From Stomorhina lunata (taxonomy: Eukaryota; Arthropoda; Insecta; Diptera; Rhiniidae): DNA of 64,000 nucleotides. The stretch spans positions 37,984,992 to 38,048,991 of the forward strand of contig OW121740.1 in NCBI GenBank assembly GCA_933228675.1, read 5' to 3'. A program made the position numbers and the translations under genes. This document shows, one piece after another, positions 25,402 through 37,249 of the stretch. Under the pieces are notes generated by a model. That model was not told the origin of the DNA, did no database searches, and saw nothing but the letters and a program-made list of their open reading frames with translations. How positions within the stretch are numbered: position 1 is the stretch's first letter; every line of letters begins with the position of its first letter.

Positions 25402-28400
25402 GGAAAAGTTGATGATGAGAGGAGTTTTCTATAGAAATGTTTATGGTGGCAAGAGTTTTCTATCGAAAAGTTGAGGCTGGAAAGTGTTTTCTAAAGAAAA
25501 GTTGAGGGTGGGAAGAGTTTTCTATAGAAAAGTTGGGATTGGGAAGAGTTTTATGTAGAAAAGTTGAGGTTGGGAAAAGTTTCTTATAGAAAAGTTGAGG
25601 GTGGAAAGAGTTTTCTATAGAAAAGTTGCGGGTAGGAAGAGTTTCCTATAGAAAAGTTGAGGCTGGGAAGAGTCTTTTATAGAAAAGTTGAGGCTGGGAA
25701 GAGTTTTCTATGGAAAAGTTTAGGACGGGAAGAATTTTCTATAGAAAAGTTGAGGCTAGGAAGTGTTTTCTATAGAAAAGTTGAGGCTGGGAAGAGTTTT
25801 CTATAGAAAAGTTGAGTTTGGGATGAGTTTTGCATAGAAAAGTTGAGGGTGGGAAAAGTTTTCTTTAGAAAAGTTGAGGGTGGGTAGAGTTTTCCATAGA
25901 AAAGTATAGGGTGGGAAGAGTTTTCTATAGAAAAGTTGAGGGTGGGAAGAGTTCTCTATAGAAAAGTTGAGGGTGGGAAGAGTTTTATATAGAAAAGTTG
26001 AGGGTGGGAAGAGTTTTCTATAGAAAAGTTGAGGGTGGGAAGAGTTTTCTATAGAAAAGTTGAGGGTGGGAAGAGTTTTCTATAGAAAAGTTGAGGGTGG
26101 GAAGAGTTTTCTATAGAAAAGTTGAGGGTGGGAAGAGTTTTCTATAGAAAAGTTGAGGGTGGGAAGAGTTTTCTATAGAAAAGTTGAGGGTGGGAAGAGT
26201 TTTCTATAGAAAAGTTTAGGGTGGGAAGAGTTTTCTATAGAAAAGTTGAGGGTGGGAAGAGTTTTCTATAAAAAAGTTGAGGGTGGGAAGAGTTTTCTAT
26301 AGAAAAGTTTAGGGTGGGAAGAGTTTTCTATAGAAAAGTTGAGGGTGGGAAGAGTTTTCTATAGAAAAGTTGAGGGTGGGACGAGTTTTCTATAGAAAAG
26401 TTGAGGGTGGGACGAGTTTTCTATAGAAAAGTTGAGGGCGGGAAGAGTTTTCTATAGAAAAGTTGAGGGTGGGAAGAGTTTTCTATAGAAAAGTTGAGGG
26501 TGGGAAGAGTTTTCTATAGAAAAGTTGAGGGTGGGAGGAGTTTTCTATAGAAAAGTTGAGGGTGGAAAGAGTTTTCTATAGAAAAGTTGAGGGTGGGAAG
26601 AGTTTTCTATAGAAAAGTTGTTGGTGGGACGAGTTTTCTATAAAAAAGTTGTTGATAGGATGGGTTTTCTATAGAAAAGTTGTTGATAGGACGAGTTTTC
26701 TATAGAAAAAATGTTGGTGGAACGAGTTTTCTATAGAAAAGTTGTTGGTGGGACGAGTTTTCTATAGAAAAGTTGTTGGTGGGACAAGTTTTCTATAAAA
26801 AGTTGTTGGTGGGACGAGTTTTCTATAGAAAAGTTGTTGGTGGGACGAGTTTTCTATAGAAAAGTTGTTGGTGGGACGAGTTTTCTATAGAAAAGTTGTT
26901 GGTGGGACGAGTTTTCTATAGAAAAGTTGTTGGTGGGACGAGTTTTCTATAGAAAAGTTGTTGGTGGGACGAGTTTTCTATAGAAAAGTTGTTGGTGGGA
27001 CGAGTTTTCTATAGAAAAGTTGTTGGTGGGACGAGTTTTCTATAGAAAAGTTGTTGGTAGGACGAGTTTTCTATAGAAAAGTTATTGGTGGGACGAGTTT
27101 TCAATAGAAAAGTTGTTGGTGGGATGAGTTTTCTATAGAAAAGTTTAGGGTGGGAAGAGTTTTCTATAGAAAAGTTGAGGGTGGGAAGAGTTTTCTATAG
27201 AAAAGTTGAGGGTGGGACGAGTTTTCTATAGAAAAGTTGAGGGTGGGACGAGTTTTCTATAGAAAAGTTGAGGGCGGGAAGAGTTTTCTATAGAAAAGTT
27301 GAGGGTGGGAAGAGTTTTCTATAGAAAAGTTGAGGGTGGGAAGAGTTTTCTATAGAAAAGTTGAGGGTGGGAGGAGTTTTCTATAGAAAAGTTGAGGGTG
27401 GAAAGAGTTTTCTATAGAAAAGTTGAGGGTGGGAAGAGTTTTCTATAGAAAAGTTGTTGGTGGGACGAGTTTTCTATAAAAAAGTTGTTGATAGGATGGG
27501 TTTTCTATAGAAAAGTTGTTGATAGGACGAGTTTTCTATAGAAAAAATGTTGGTGGAACGAGTTTTCTATAGAAAAGTTGTTGGTGGGACGAGTTTTCTA
27601 TAGAAAAGTTGTTGGTGGGACAAGTTTTCTATAAAAAGTTGTTGGTGGGACGAGTTTTCTATAGAAAAGTTGTTGGTGGGACGAGTTTTCTATAGAAAAG
27701 TTGTTGGTGGGACGAGTTTTCTATAGAAAAGTTGTTGGTGGGACTAGTTTTCTATAGAAAAGTTGTTGGTGGGACGAGTTTTCTATAGAAAAGTTGTTGG
27801 TGGGACGAGTTTTCTATAGAAAAGTTGTTGGTGGAACGAGTTTTCTATAGAAAAGTTGTTGGTGGGACAAGGTTTCTATAGAAAAGTTGTTGGTGGGACG
27901 AGTTTTCTATAGAAAAGTTGTTGGTGGGACGAGTTTTCTATAGAAAAGTTGTTGGTGGGATGAGTGTTCTATAGAAAAGTTGTTGGTGGGACGAGTTTTC
28001 TATAGAAAAGTTGTTGGTGGGACGAGTTTTCTATAGAAAAGTTGTTGGTGGGACGAGTTTTCTATAGAAAAGTTGTTGGTGGGACGAGTTTTCTATAGAA
28101 AAGTTGTTGGTGGGACGAGTTTTCTATAGAAAAGTTGTTGGTGGGACGAGTTTTCTACAGAAAAGTTGTTGGTGGGACGAGTTTTCTACAGAAAAGTTGT
28201 TGGTGGGACGAGTTTTCTAAAGAAAAGTTGTTGGTGGGACGAGTTTTCTATAGAAAAGTTGTTGGTGGGACGAGTTTTCTATAGAAAAGTTGTTGGTGGG
28301 ACGAGTTTTCTATAGAAAAGTTGTTGGTGGGACGGGTTTTCTATAGAAAAGTTGTTGGTGGGACGGGTTTTCTATAAAAAAGTTGTTGGTGGGATGGGTT

Positions 28401-29282
28401 TTCTATAGAAAAGTTGTTGGTGGGACGGGTTTGCTATAGAAAAGTTGTTGGTGGGAAGGGTTTTCTATAGAAAAGTTGTTGGTAGAACAGGTTTTCTATA
28501 GAAAAGTTGTTGGTAGAACTGGTTTTCTATAGAAAAGTTGTTAGTGGGACGAGTTTTCTATAGAAAAGTTGTTGGTGGGAAGAGTTTTCTATAGAAAAGT
28601 TGAGGGTGGGAAGAGTTTTCTATAGAAAAGTTATTGGTGGGACGAGTTTTCTATAGAAAAGTTGTTGGTGGGACGAGTTTTCTATAGAAAAGTTGATGGT
28701 GGGACGAGTTTTCTATAGAAAAGTTGTTGGTGGGACGAGTTTTCTATAGAAAAGTTGTTGGTGGGACGGGTTTTCTATAAAAAAAGTTGTTGGTGGGATG
28801 GGTTTTCTATAGAAAAGTTGTTGGTGGGACGGGTTTGCTATAGAAAAGTTGTTGGTGGGAAGGGTTTTCTATAGAAAAGTTGTTGGTAGAACAGGTTTTC
28901 TATAGAAAAGTTGTTGGTAGAACTGGTTTTCTATAGAAAAGTTGTTAGTGGGACGAGTTTTCTATAGAAAAGTTGTTGATGGGACGGGTTTTCTATAGAA
29001 AAGTTATTGATGTGACGGATTTTCTATAGAAAAGTTGTTGATGGGACGAGGTTTCTATAGAAAAGTTGTTGGTGGGACAGGTTTTCTATAGAAAAGTTGT
29101 TGATGGGACGGGTTTTCTATAAGAAGTTGTTGATGTGAAGGGTTTTCTATAGAAAAGTTATTGATGGGAAGGGTTTTCTATAGAAAAGTTGTGGATGGGA
29201 CGGGTTTTCTACATAAAAGTTGAGGCTAGGAAAAGATTTGTATAGAAATCTTGATAATAGGAAGAGTTTTTTTTAGAAAAGT
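25402..29282 (+). repeat. 31-bp satellite family C, about 125 copies
   Basis: The unit is GAGTTTTCTATAGAAAAGTT followed by GAGGGTGGGAA (subtype C1) or GTTGGTGGGAC (subtype C2), period 31. It shares the palindrome TTTTCTATAGAAAA with family B. Subtypes are arranged in blocks: C1 to about 26600, C2 to 27130, C1 to 27440, then mostly C2. Two sets of rare variants recur at about 836 and 404 bp, revealing higher-order duplication. Unlike the other arrays the plus strand is G-rich, giving strong strand asymmetry. Confidence 0.97.
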
Positions 29283-31344
29283 TAAAGAATTTTCTGTATA
29301 AATGTAGTTTTTCTATAAATAGTTTTTAGTTCTTTCTATTTATTTTTAATTTATTTATTTTTTTATTTTGGCTCAAATTTTTTTAATTCAATAATTTTTT
29401 TTCTGGATTTTTTTTAATTTCTTTCCTGCCTTGCCAGCTTGGCTCATTTAAGTCATTAAATTTAATTTGACTTTTGTCGTTCCAAAGAAATTTATTTTCC
29501 AAATCCTCTTATTAATGATGTCATTTCTTTTGGGTTTATTTAAATTTGACTTAAAGTTAAATGAATGCAAAAATATTTCTCGTGTTTTTTTTTGGCATTT
29601 GGCAAAAATTAATTGACTGTTTAAAAAGCGAAGTAATAAAAATTTATTTGCATATTGTCAATTTTTAAATTGGCTAAATAAATTTTACTTTACAAAATTG
29701 CGATTTACTTAACCATGACTAGCGAATTGCTACAGCTTGTGCCAAAATTGTGGTTGTGATAAATTTAGTAGAGTTTATAGCAGAGATGGGAAAGTGGGAT
29801 CTTTTGTTTATAAATTCGAAGTTAAAGATATTATATTACTTTCATATAGTGTTATCATTGCTTTGTAGACTTTATAACATATCAAGGCAAGCTTTGGTAT
29901 ATTGGCTTTCCTATATCTCTATTAAGTGTTCCATCCCTGCTATATTTTATGCTTCCTTCCTTAGAAAAAGGCAAAAAATATTTTGAAATTAAGTAAAATT
30001 AATTCCATTAAGACCCTTTAAGAATTAAAATAAATGACTTATACGTTTGTCTAGTTTGTCCTTTAGTAAAAGTTAAAATTTTCCGTAACTTGTGGACAAC
30101 TGTAGTACATAGTTTCAGATCGTATTGGTATTCAACAGTTGTCTTTCATGCAAAAATTATGTTTTATTTTTATTATATTATGTTCATTTTCATTTTAAAA
30201 GTTTTGTATGTAATTTAAGAAAAATCTCGTAAACATTTTATATTATGTCGAGACACTTCAATTATGTTTTGTTACTCTAACAATTGTACTTTAGTGACAT
30301 TATGGTCACTCAAAACTGAATTACATAAAATATTAAGTGTAAACAGAGAACAACAAATGTCAAATATTTTTGCCTTTATATTAAACTGCCACATAATGGA
30401 CATAAAAACAGTATTCAACCAAAGTTCGAAAAAAAACAGTACCTTATTATATTGTACTGAACTTAAGTACACATGAAATTTAATTATTTGTACATACCTA
30501 ACTAAGACCGAAACAAAGTTAAGTACACAAAGGTGCAATAAAATAAAAACGATACCTTATAATAACGTACCGTTCTCTAGGATTTTAGAGTATTTTTTAG
30601 TTTACTTTAGAGTACTATAAAGCACTAAGCTACGAATTTTTAGACAACTTCTTTGTAGCTCCGTTCTTATATTTTAACGAAGAGTTGTTATTGTGCATTC
30701 ATAAATTACTCGTATATTATCATAAAAAACTCTACAGTTCCAAGTCGAAGAACTATATTCAATACTGACAAAATCATCAGGTATTTGAACATATACTTTT
30801 TGGTAAATAGATTTATTGGGGATATCAGGCATATTCTTAAAATTTATCTGCATAGTATGTTTTTCTCATTTTCGTCAGTTCATAAGAGTTCGTTTAAGTA
30901 CTCAACAAAGTTTGTTATAGTACTCAACGAAGTACGTCATTTTTAGCGTACTTCGTGAAAGTTCGTTATGATAAAGGTTATGTACTTTAACAGGTATTCT
31001 AAAATTTTAAGGTACCTATACTTAAACTGAATACTTTGTTAAGTATATGACTATGTACCGAACTTCCCTAAGTACAGTACGGTACCTTATGATTCAGTAC
31101 TTTAGAGTATTTTTTCAAACCTTGCATTAAACAACAGATGAATACTCTGTATAGAATAGGGGTTCCTATAAACCATATAAGTGTGATCTATAAATTTCTA
31201 AAATATTGAGTTTCTTCAGCGTGACGGTGCACAGTAGTATTTCTTCATACATCGAAGTGCAAAAAATGTAAGCAGTGATCCTATAACAATGAAATTTTGC
31301 ATACTCGTTCTGTTTTATATAGATAAGAAAAATTCAAAATTTTC
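29283..31344. other. non-coding DNA, GTAC-rich from about 30.2 kb
   Basis: The part from about 30200 to 31110 is rich in GTAC words (aagtactc, gtaccttat, agtacac), which look like decayed short repeats of an element, but no terminal inverted repeat pair was found. Small open frames at 29750-29986, 30264-30476 and 30272-30538 have no recognisable content, and the last two overlap on opposite strands. Confidence 0.45.
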
Positions 31345-31617
31345 GAAATCTTTGGGGTACTTGCCTTGAGCCCCCATTTTCTCACCTATTTTTCTGCTCA
31401 ATGCACAAGTCGCAATTCTAAGCAGAATTTAGTGAAATTCAACACACGTCTGTTAATTAGTTCAGAAAAAGGTCTAATAATTTTGGTTGAAATTCGACGA
31501 TTCCTTGGAGTAACTGCCTTGGACCCACATTTATTCATCAATTTTTCTTTTCAATGCACAAGTCGCAATTCTCAACAGAATTTGTTGAAATTCAATATAC
31601 GTCTATTAATTATTCAA
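31345..31617 (+). repeat. ~150-bp tandem repeat, left part
   Basis: About two diverged units, each with TTGGAGTA.CTGCCTTG-like, ATTTTTC..TCAATGCACAAG-like and CACACGTCT.TTAATT-like blocks in the same order. The array continues at 32428 after the inserted element, and its last unit here breaks off at attcaaaa. Confidence 0.8.
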
Positions 31618-32427
31618 AACAAGTAAGAAAGTGCTATAGTCGGTCAAGCTCGACCATATGATACCTTTCACCACTAAGGTCAAAGGTGTTATTTTTCCTG
31701 TATAAAGACAAATATTTGCTAAATTTTGTCATCATACAAACATTTTCTCAAAACTTATATACTTAAGCTGTTTTCCTCATTTGAACTTATATGAGAGCTA
31801 GGGTCAAATGTAGACCGATTATCTCGTAATTTTGCAAATTAATTACAGTTACAAAAATTATGTGTGCAAAAAAGAAACTTGAAATTCTTATTATCTTTAG
31901 ATTTATGAGCGTTTTAGTGATTTTTTTGTATCATTTAGTGCTTTTTTAAAGAAGAGTTTGTATTGGAGCTATAATAAAATGTGGACCGATTTCAACGAAA
32001 TTTGGTACAGTGATTTTGGTTTACATAAGCAGTATTTGTTTTAAATTTCATGAAAAAATGTTTATATTTGTGGCCAATATATCAATTCCGGGAAGTGGGA
32101 CCTATGGGAGGTATCATATATAATAAACCGATTTTGACGAATTTCGATAGCCATGGCCCCGTTATCAAATAAATGATCTGTGCCAAGTTTCATCAAATTA
32201 TCTATAGAATTGCGATCTGTAGTTTGCTTACAAAGTTTACATGACAGTCCAGCCGTCCAGCCAGCCAGACGGATGGACGGAAGGGCGGACATCGCTATAT
32301 CGACTCAGAAAGTGTTTCTAAGCCTATTGGTATACTAAAAGGTTGATCTAAGACAAATATTTCTTTGCGTTACATACATCAGCACAAACTTAAAATACCT
32401 TTTCCATCTATGGTGGTGAAGGGTATA
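31618..32427 (-). mobile_element. full copy of the TATACCCTTCACC dispersed repeat
   Basis: About 810 bp, reverse complement of the copy at 55479-56302. On the minus strand it starts TATACCCTTCACCACC, contains the GTCCG/TCCGTC-rich stretch near 32265-32295, three blocks resembling AAT.GGTC.ACATTTGAC..TAG, and ends with the hairpin around GGTCGAGCTTGACC, then GACTATAGCACTTTCTTACTTG. No frame above 80 codons. Its insertion splits one unit of the ~150-bp tandem repeat: the flanks join as attcaaaa/aagaactcta. No clear target duplication beyond shared A residues. The transposition mechanism of the family is unknown to me. Confidence 0.85.
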
Positions 32428-33055
32428 AAAAAGAACTCTAATAATTTTGGTTGAAATTAGACCTCAGGTTACCTGTCTTGGACCCCCGTTTTTCACATAT
32501 TTTTTTTATGTAAAATCCACAATTCTTGGCACACGTCTAAGAGTTGAACCAAAAAAGAACTCTACTAATTTTGGTTGAAATCAGTTGATTTCTTGGGTGC
32601 CTTTTTTCTGCCGCAATTTTTCACCAATTATTTTTTTCAGTCCATGAGCCTCAATTCTCATCAGAATTTAAAAAAATTTGACACACGTCTATTAATTGAT
32701 CTAAAAAAAAGTTATGCGAATTTTCTTTGAGATCCATTGACTATTTGAGCTACCTGCCTTGAACCCCAATTTTTCACTTATTATTGTTCTCAATGTATAA
32801 GGCGGAATTCTGAACAAAATTTGAAAAAATTTGGCACACGTCTAACAAAGTGCCCAACCAATCTTGATTAAAATTCGTCCACTCCTTGGAGTACCTGCTT
32901 TGGACCGCCATTTTTCACTTAATTTTCTTCTCAATATAAGACGCAATTTTCAATTAAACTTGATAAAATTCGGCACACATCTATGGGTTGACCCAAAAAG
33001 AGCTCTACTAATTTTGTTTGAAGTCCGTCTACTCTTAAGGGACTTACACTTAAAT
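32428..33055 (+). repeat. ~150-bp tandem repeat, right part
   Basis: About four more diverged units. The CACACGTCT landmark recurs near 32530, 32682, 32834 and 32974, so spacing is about 140-152 bp. Copies differ by many substitutions and short indels, implying an old array. No coding potential. Confidence 0.8.
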
Positions 33056-33472
33056 TCAATTTGATTAAAAAGTTGCGCCTAAGCGACTGCAACACTTTTT
33101 GCTTAAATTGTGTGTAACAATTTTCAGTGACTTTTTTCAGAAAATTTTAAACTTTGTTCTAAGATTAATAAATTTTGAGAAATTCTTTTCGCTTAATCTA
33201 AAGACGAGACTTTTGCCTCTCACGTGGTTATGGTGGGAGCACCGAGTAAAACCGAGACAACATAGTTTTTGTGTACAGAAAAAAAAAACGAAAACAATGA
33301 AGTTTGTAGATCTTTTGTGATTTCCTGATCTAGACTCTTCTCTAAAGAACTTCATCAATGGATTTTTCAAAATCGGTGGTCTAAAAACGTTTTTTTTTTT
33401 GCATAGCGCCTCGCTAAGTGGTCTAATGCTAGAGACACAATTGCACTCCAGGTTACGCATTTATTTAAATCA
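33056..33472. other. non-coding DNA
   Basis: Contains a 107-codon minus-strand open frame (33137-33460) overlapping a 73-codon plus-strand one. Neither resembles a known protein and composition matches the background. A small inverted motif GTTGCGCC...GACTGCAAC lies near 33071-33093. Confidence 0.4.
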
Positions 33473-33781
33473 GGGGCCAAATTACCGCATTCGATATCGA
33501 TCGAAAACTCAGACTTTTAAGCGAATATTTTGAAGTATACTTTAGGGTTACTTCAATGCAAAATGTTTATTGAAGTTTGGTATCCATTATGATTTGTTTT
33601 TAAAAATATATAGATTGTTCAATTAAAACTCTTTTGCTATTGCTCATCTTTTGGCAAATAACTTAAAAAATAGTAAACTGTGCATCTTCTAAATAATTTT
33701 GTTTATCCTTAAAGTATGCTATAAAAATGTTTTGAAAATATCTAAGATTTCGATCGATATCGAATGCCGTAATTTGGCCCC
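33473..33781. mobile_element. 309-bp MITE with ~34-bp terminal inverted repeats
   Basis: The left end is GGGGCCAAATTACCGCATTC followed by GATATCGATCGAAA; the right-end complement differs at one base over this 34-base stretch (CGG for CCG). The interior is AT-rich and non-coding. No convincing target duplication is visible, so the superfamily is open; the outer CAGGGGCC on the left would suit hAT, but the right end reads GGCCCCAG. The inner repeat ATCGATCGA is itself palindromic. Confidence 0.82.
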
Positions 33782-34497
33782 AGGACTAGCAATCCGACTA
33801 AAAACACTTCATTTGTCATTCCCAAAAAATTGGTGACAAAGATGATGCTCGTTAAAGTCCCCCATAACCAGCCGTTATTTTCCTTCTAGAGGCTTTCTGA
33901 TGTCGAAACTGTAGCCAGTTGAACAAATAATTATATGCGGAATGTGGACACTATAGAATTTTTACTCTGTGTCTTCTGATCTGACAGTATTACCTTAAGT
34001 TTCAAGATATTGGTGTCTACGGTCAAAATCAGTAGATAGAACTTTACACAGCACTACAGTTTTGGACGGTGCAATGCGAAGCCTCCATTATTACTACTGG
34101 TTTGACTTTTTCTAGAAACGTTACGCCCTTTACAACTTAGCAGTGTTTGTAAAAATTTGCCAAAACCAGCCGTGCTTCTGCATCTAAAATGGTTCTGTTG
34201 GGAACCGATAACAGTTTACAAGATACTTAGATTATAATTTTGGCACTTAAAAATGAAGTGTTTTTAGTTTAGAGGTGTATTCTTTCGATTAAATAAATCA
34301 AATTCCCATGATACTCCATTATGTTCAACAAAGTTATATATTTTGTAAAAAAAGTCACATGAAATTTCGCTCCATATTTCAAAGAAATATAATACATGAA
34401 AAGTATTGCATACTTTTGGGCTTAAGTATTTGTATTTAACAAATAACAAAAACAATTTGTTAACGATTACACAGGGCAACAGCAAAAATATGCTCGA
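33782..34497. other. non-coding DNA
   Basis: Slightly less AT-rich than surroundings at 33840-34200. No frame, terminal repeat or known family could be supported. Confidence 0.5.
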
Positions 34498-35622
34498 GTA
34501 ACTACTATATACATTTGATGTATCATGGCTACCTTAGTACAAAAATGGTAAAATTTTAAAATTCTATGGATAGGTTTTTTTTTTTAATTTTTTTGTAAAA
34601 TTCCAATTTTTTTAGACCCTTTTTCACATAATTAATGATAACTCAGAAACTAATAATTGGATATTATTTAAATAAAATCAGAAAAATTAAGATTTACATA
34701 GCCTTTTATTCGTCTATATATCGCGTTTCAATCGGATCAATAGTATCAGAGTTATAATTAAAAATTTAAGAAAAAAATATATTTTTTATATAAAAAAGAC
34801 GAAAATGTTTGTTTTAAAAAAATCATGAAAAATAGAAAGCGGCAAAAAATGTTCAGATTCATTATTCTGTCGCAAAGCTACAAATAGTAGCAACAAAACG
34901 AGATATCGACCATAAAAATCGATTGATTATTTGTTTCGATTTAAAAGCTATTTTTCAGATTTGGGGCCTACGCGCTACGTGTTAACGTTGTTCAATTCGA
35001 CTAAAATATTGTGGGTGGAAGTTTCTCATCAAATCTCACAATAATCCGATATGCACCCCTTGAAATTGGAAAATTTATTTTTTTCATACATTTGAAAACC
35101 CGCTATAATGCGTATATCACGCAAAAAACTAAAATTTTGTGAAAATGAGCGAATTCACTAAATTGTGAATAAATTCGAAAAAAATCAATCGATTTTTATG
35201 GCCGATATCTTATTTTGTTGCTATTATATGTCGCTATGCGATAAAATAAAAAATCTGGAAGTGTTTTGCCGTTTTCGATTTTTTCAGATTTTTTTAAGAT
35301 GAAAATTTTTGCCATTTTTATGTAAAAAATATATTTTTTTTCTTAATTTTTTTATTATAACTCCGATACTATTTTTCCGATTGAAAAGCAATATATAGAT
35401 GAATTAAAGGCTATGTAAATTTTAATTTTCTGATTTTATTTTAATAATATCGGACTAGTAGTTTTTGAGTTATCATTAATTATTTGAAGAAACGTCTGAA
35501 AAAAATTGCAATTTAAAAAAAAAAAAAAAAATTTTTTTTAAATTTTGCCATAGAATTTAAAAATTTTACCATTTTTGTACAAAGGTAGCCATGATACATC
35601 AAATGTATATAGTGGTTACTTG
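34498..35622. mobile_element. 1.1-kb foldback element with ~440-bp inverted arms
   Basis: The left arm (34498 to about 34938) and right arm (about 35180-35622) are reverse complements over their whole length. The outermost 45 bases, starting AGTAAC.ACTATATACATT, differ at about two positions, and the inner parts at roughly one base in six. The ~240-bp spacer (34939-35179) is unique. No open frame. Flanks show no clear target duplication. Transcription through it would give a long hairpin RNA. It may be a foldback-type or long-TIR non-autonomous transposon. Confidence 0.88.
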
Positions 35623-37249
35623 ATTTGTGTAATTTAACGGGTATTTGAAAAACGGTGATGAATAAGATAAACCAAACAGATCCTTATGTTACCAGCATAA
35701 GACGTCAACCCCATAAAAATATTTTGGAAGTTAATGATGTCGTTAAAGAACAAATATTTTCAGGCTACAGGGGCTGGGTCGATGGGCGTGGTTAATTTAA
35801 ATGGAACTTAAAAATTGTATAAACAAATTTGATAGAAGCATGAGCCTCCATATATTTGTTGCCAAGGTTGAGTTGGTACATAAATCGCTTTATCCATATT
35901 ATATTGCCTTAAAGGTCGTTGCAGTTAAACTGAAAGAAATCAAAATGTGTTCATTTGTTTATTATTCTATGCCGAATGTTGTTAAAATTTATGGCAAATC
36001 AAACTTTACTATAGAATGTCTAATGTCAAGTGGCAGCACTGGGATTACCCAATCTCAAACCTTGTATCTAAAATCAGAAATTCTATTATTTCAGTCCTTA
36101 ATCTTATAAATATTCAAGTCACTTTTATAAATAAATACTTATATTTCATTTAATTAAAGAATCCTTTTCATTTAATTAACATTCCTATACAAATTAATTA
36201 AAAGTTGAAAGGTCACCAGATATAAATTTCTACCAATAGCAAGAGTTTGCCACGTGTCTTGCAACAAAGGCAAAAAAAAGGCTAAGATAACTGAATGACA
36301 TTAAAAGTGTTACAAATTCGAAAAGTTTTACTGAATAAACATTCAATCAATTAAAATGTTAAAAACATTTTAAAATGTTTAAATTTAATTGAAAAATGCA
36401 ATGACTGTCAATGGCAACTTTTACTTTGCATCAAATGCATCTCTTAATCAATTATTTAAGTGTTAACGTCAATTAAAACAAAAAACTTTTTGTTGTTGAT
36501 TGTTATTTGTAGATTAAGCCCAAATGAATTAGGAAAACTGATACAATAATGATGAATGGTAGTAGCAATTTAGTTTCGAAGTGGCAACAGAATACTCAAG
36601 TGTTATTAAAATTTCAAGAGATATTTAAGTGCCATTTTTGGGGTTTAGTTAAATGGGAATTTTGTTTATTTACGAAATTCTAGGAATAGAATCTATGTGT
36701 CTTCTATTCATTTTAAAAAGTATATTTAATTTAAACTAATAGCAAAAAGTATACAACCCATGTTTAAGATAATATAACATCGGATACTTTTAAAATTGTA
36801 CGTGCTAAGAAATCTAATCTTCCAATTTACTATTTTCATCCTCAACAAAATGTTCTTTTCCTGTTACGCACGTCATCTAGAATAAGTGAAATGAATTCCA
36901 GTACAAAGAAGACACATTGTGTCATTTAATTAGTGGCAACTTGAAATTTCTTGCAACCGTTGCAACGTATGAGTGTTAGCAGATTCTTTTGCAATCTTTT
37001 CATTACTCATACGTCCACATGTTCAGAATGATAAACTAGACATGAAAGTAAATAAGATGGATTTTTAAAGAAATTTCATATTGAAGAAGATAAAAATATT
37101 TAGCTTTTAAATTATGAATGCAATAATTTTATAAAAGTATTTTTTTTTTTTGATTTGAAAATAAGTTATATATTTTAAAGAGTATGAAAAAAAAAACGAA
37201 ACATTTCGCAAACGTTTGTATAATGTAAAGACGGATTCAAACTAAAATT
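35623..37249. other. non-coding DNA
   Basis: Contains a 102-codon plus-strand open frame (35801-36109) with no recognisable domain, no codon-use contrast and no splice context; it is probably chance. The rest is AT-rich with no repeat identified. Confidence 0.45.

Noticed and set aside
33137..33460. 107-codon open frame on the minus strand
   Set aside because: Overlaps an opposite-strand frame, has no recognisable motif, and lies between repeats.
35801..36109. 102-codon open frame on the plus strand
   Set aside because: No recognisable domain, no splice or promoter context, and composition like the background. Length is not exceptional for one frame in 64 kb.
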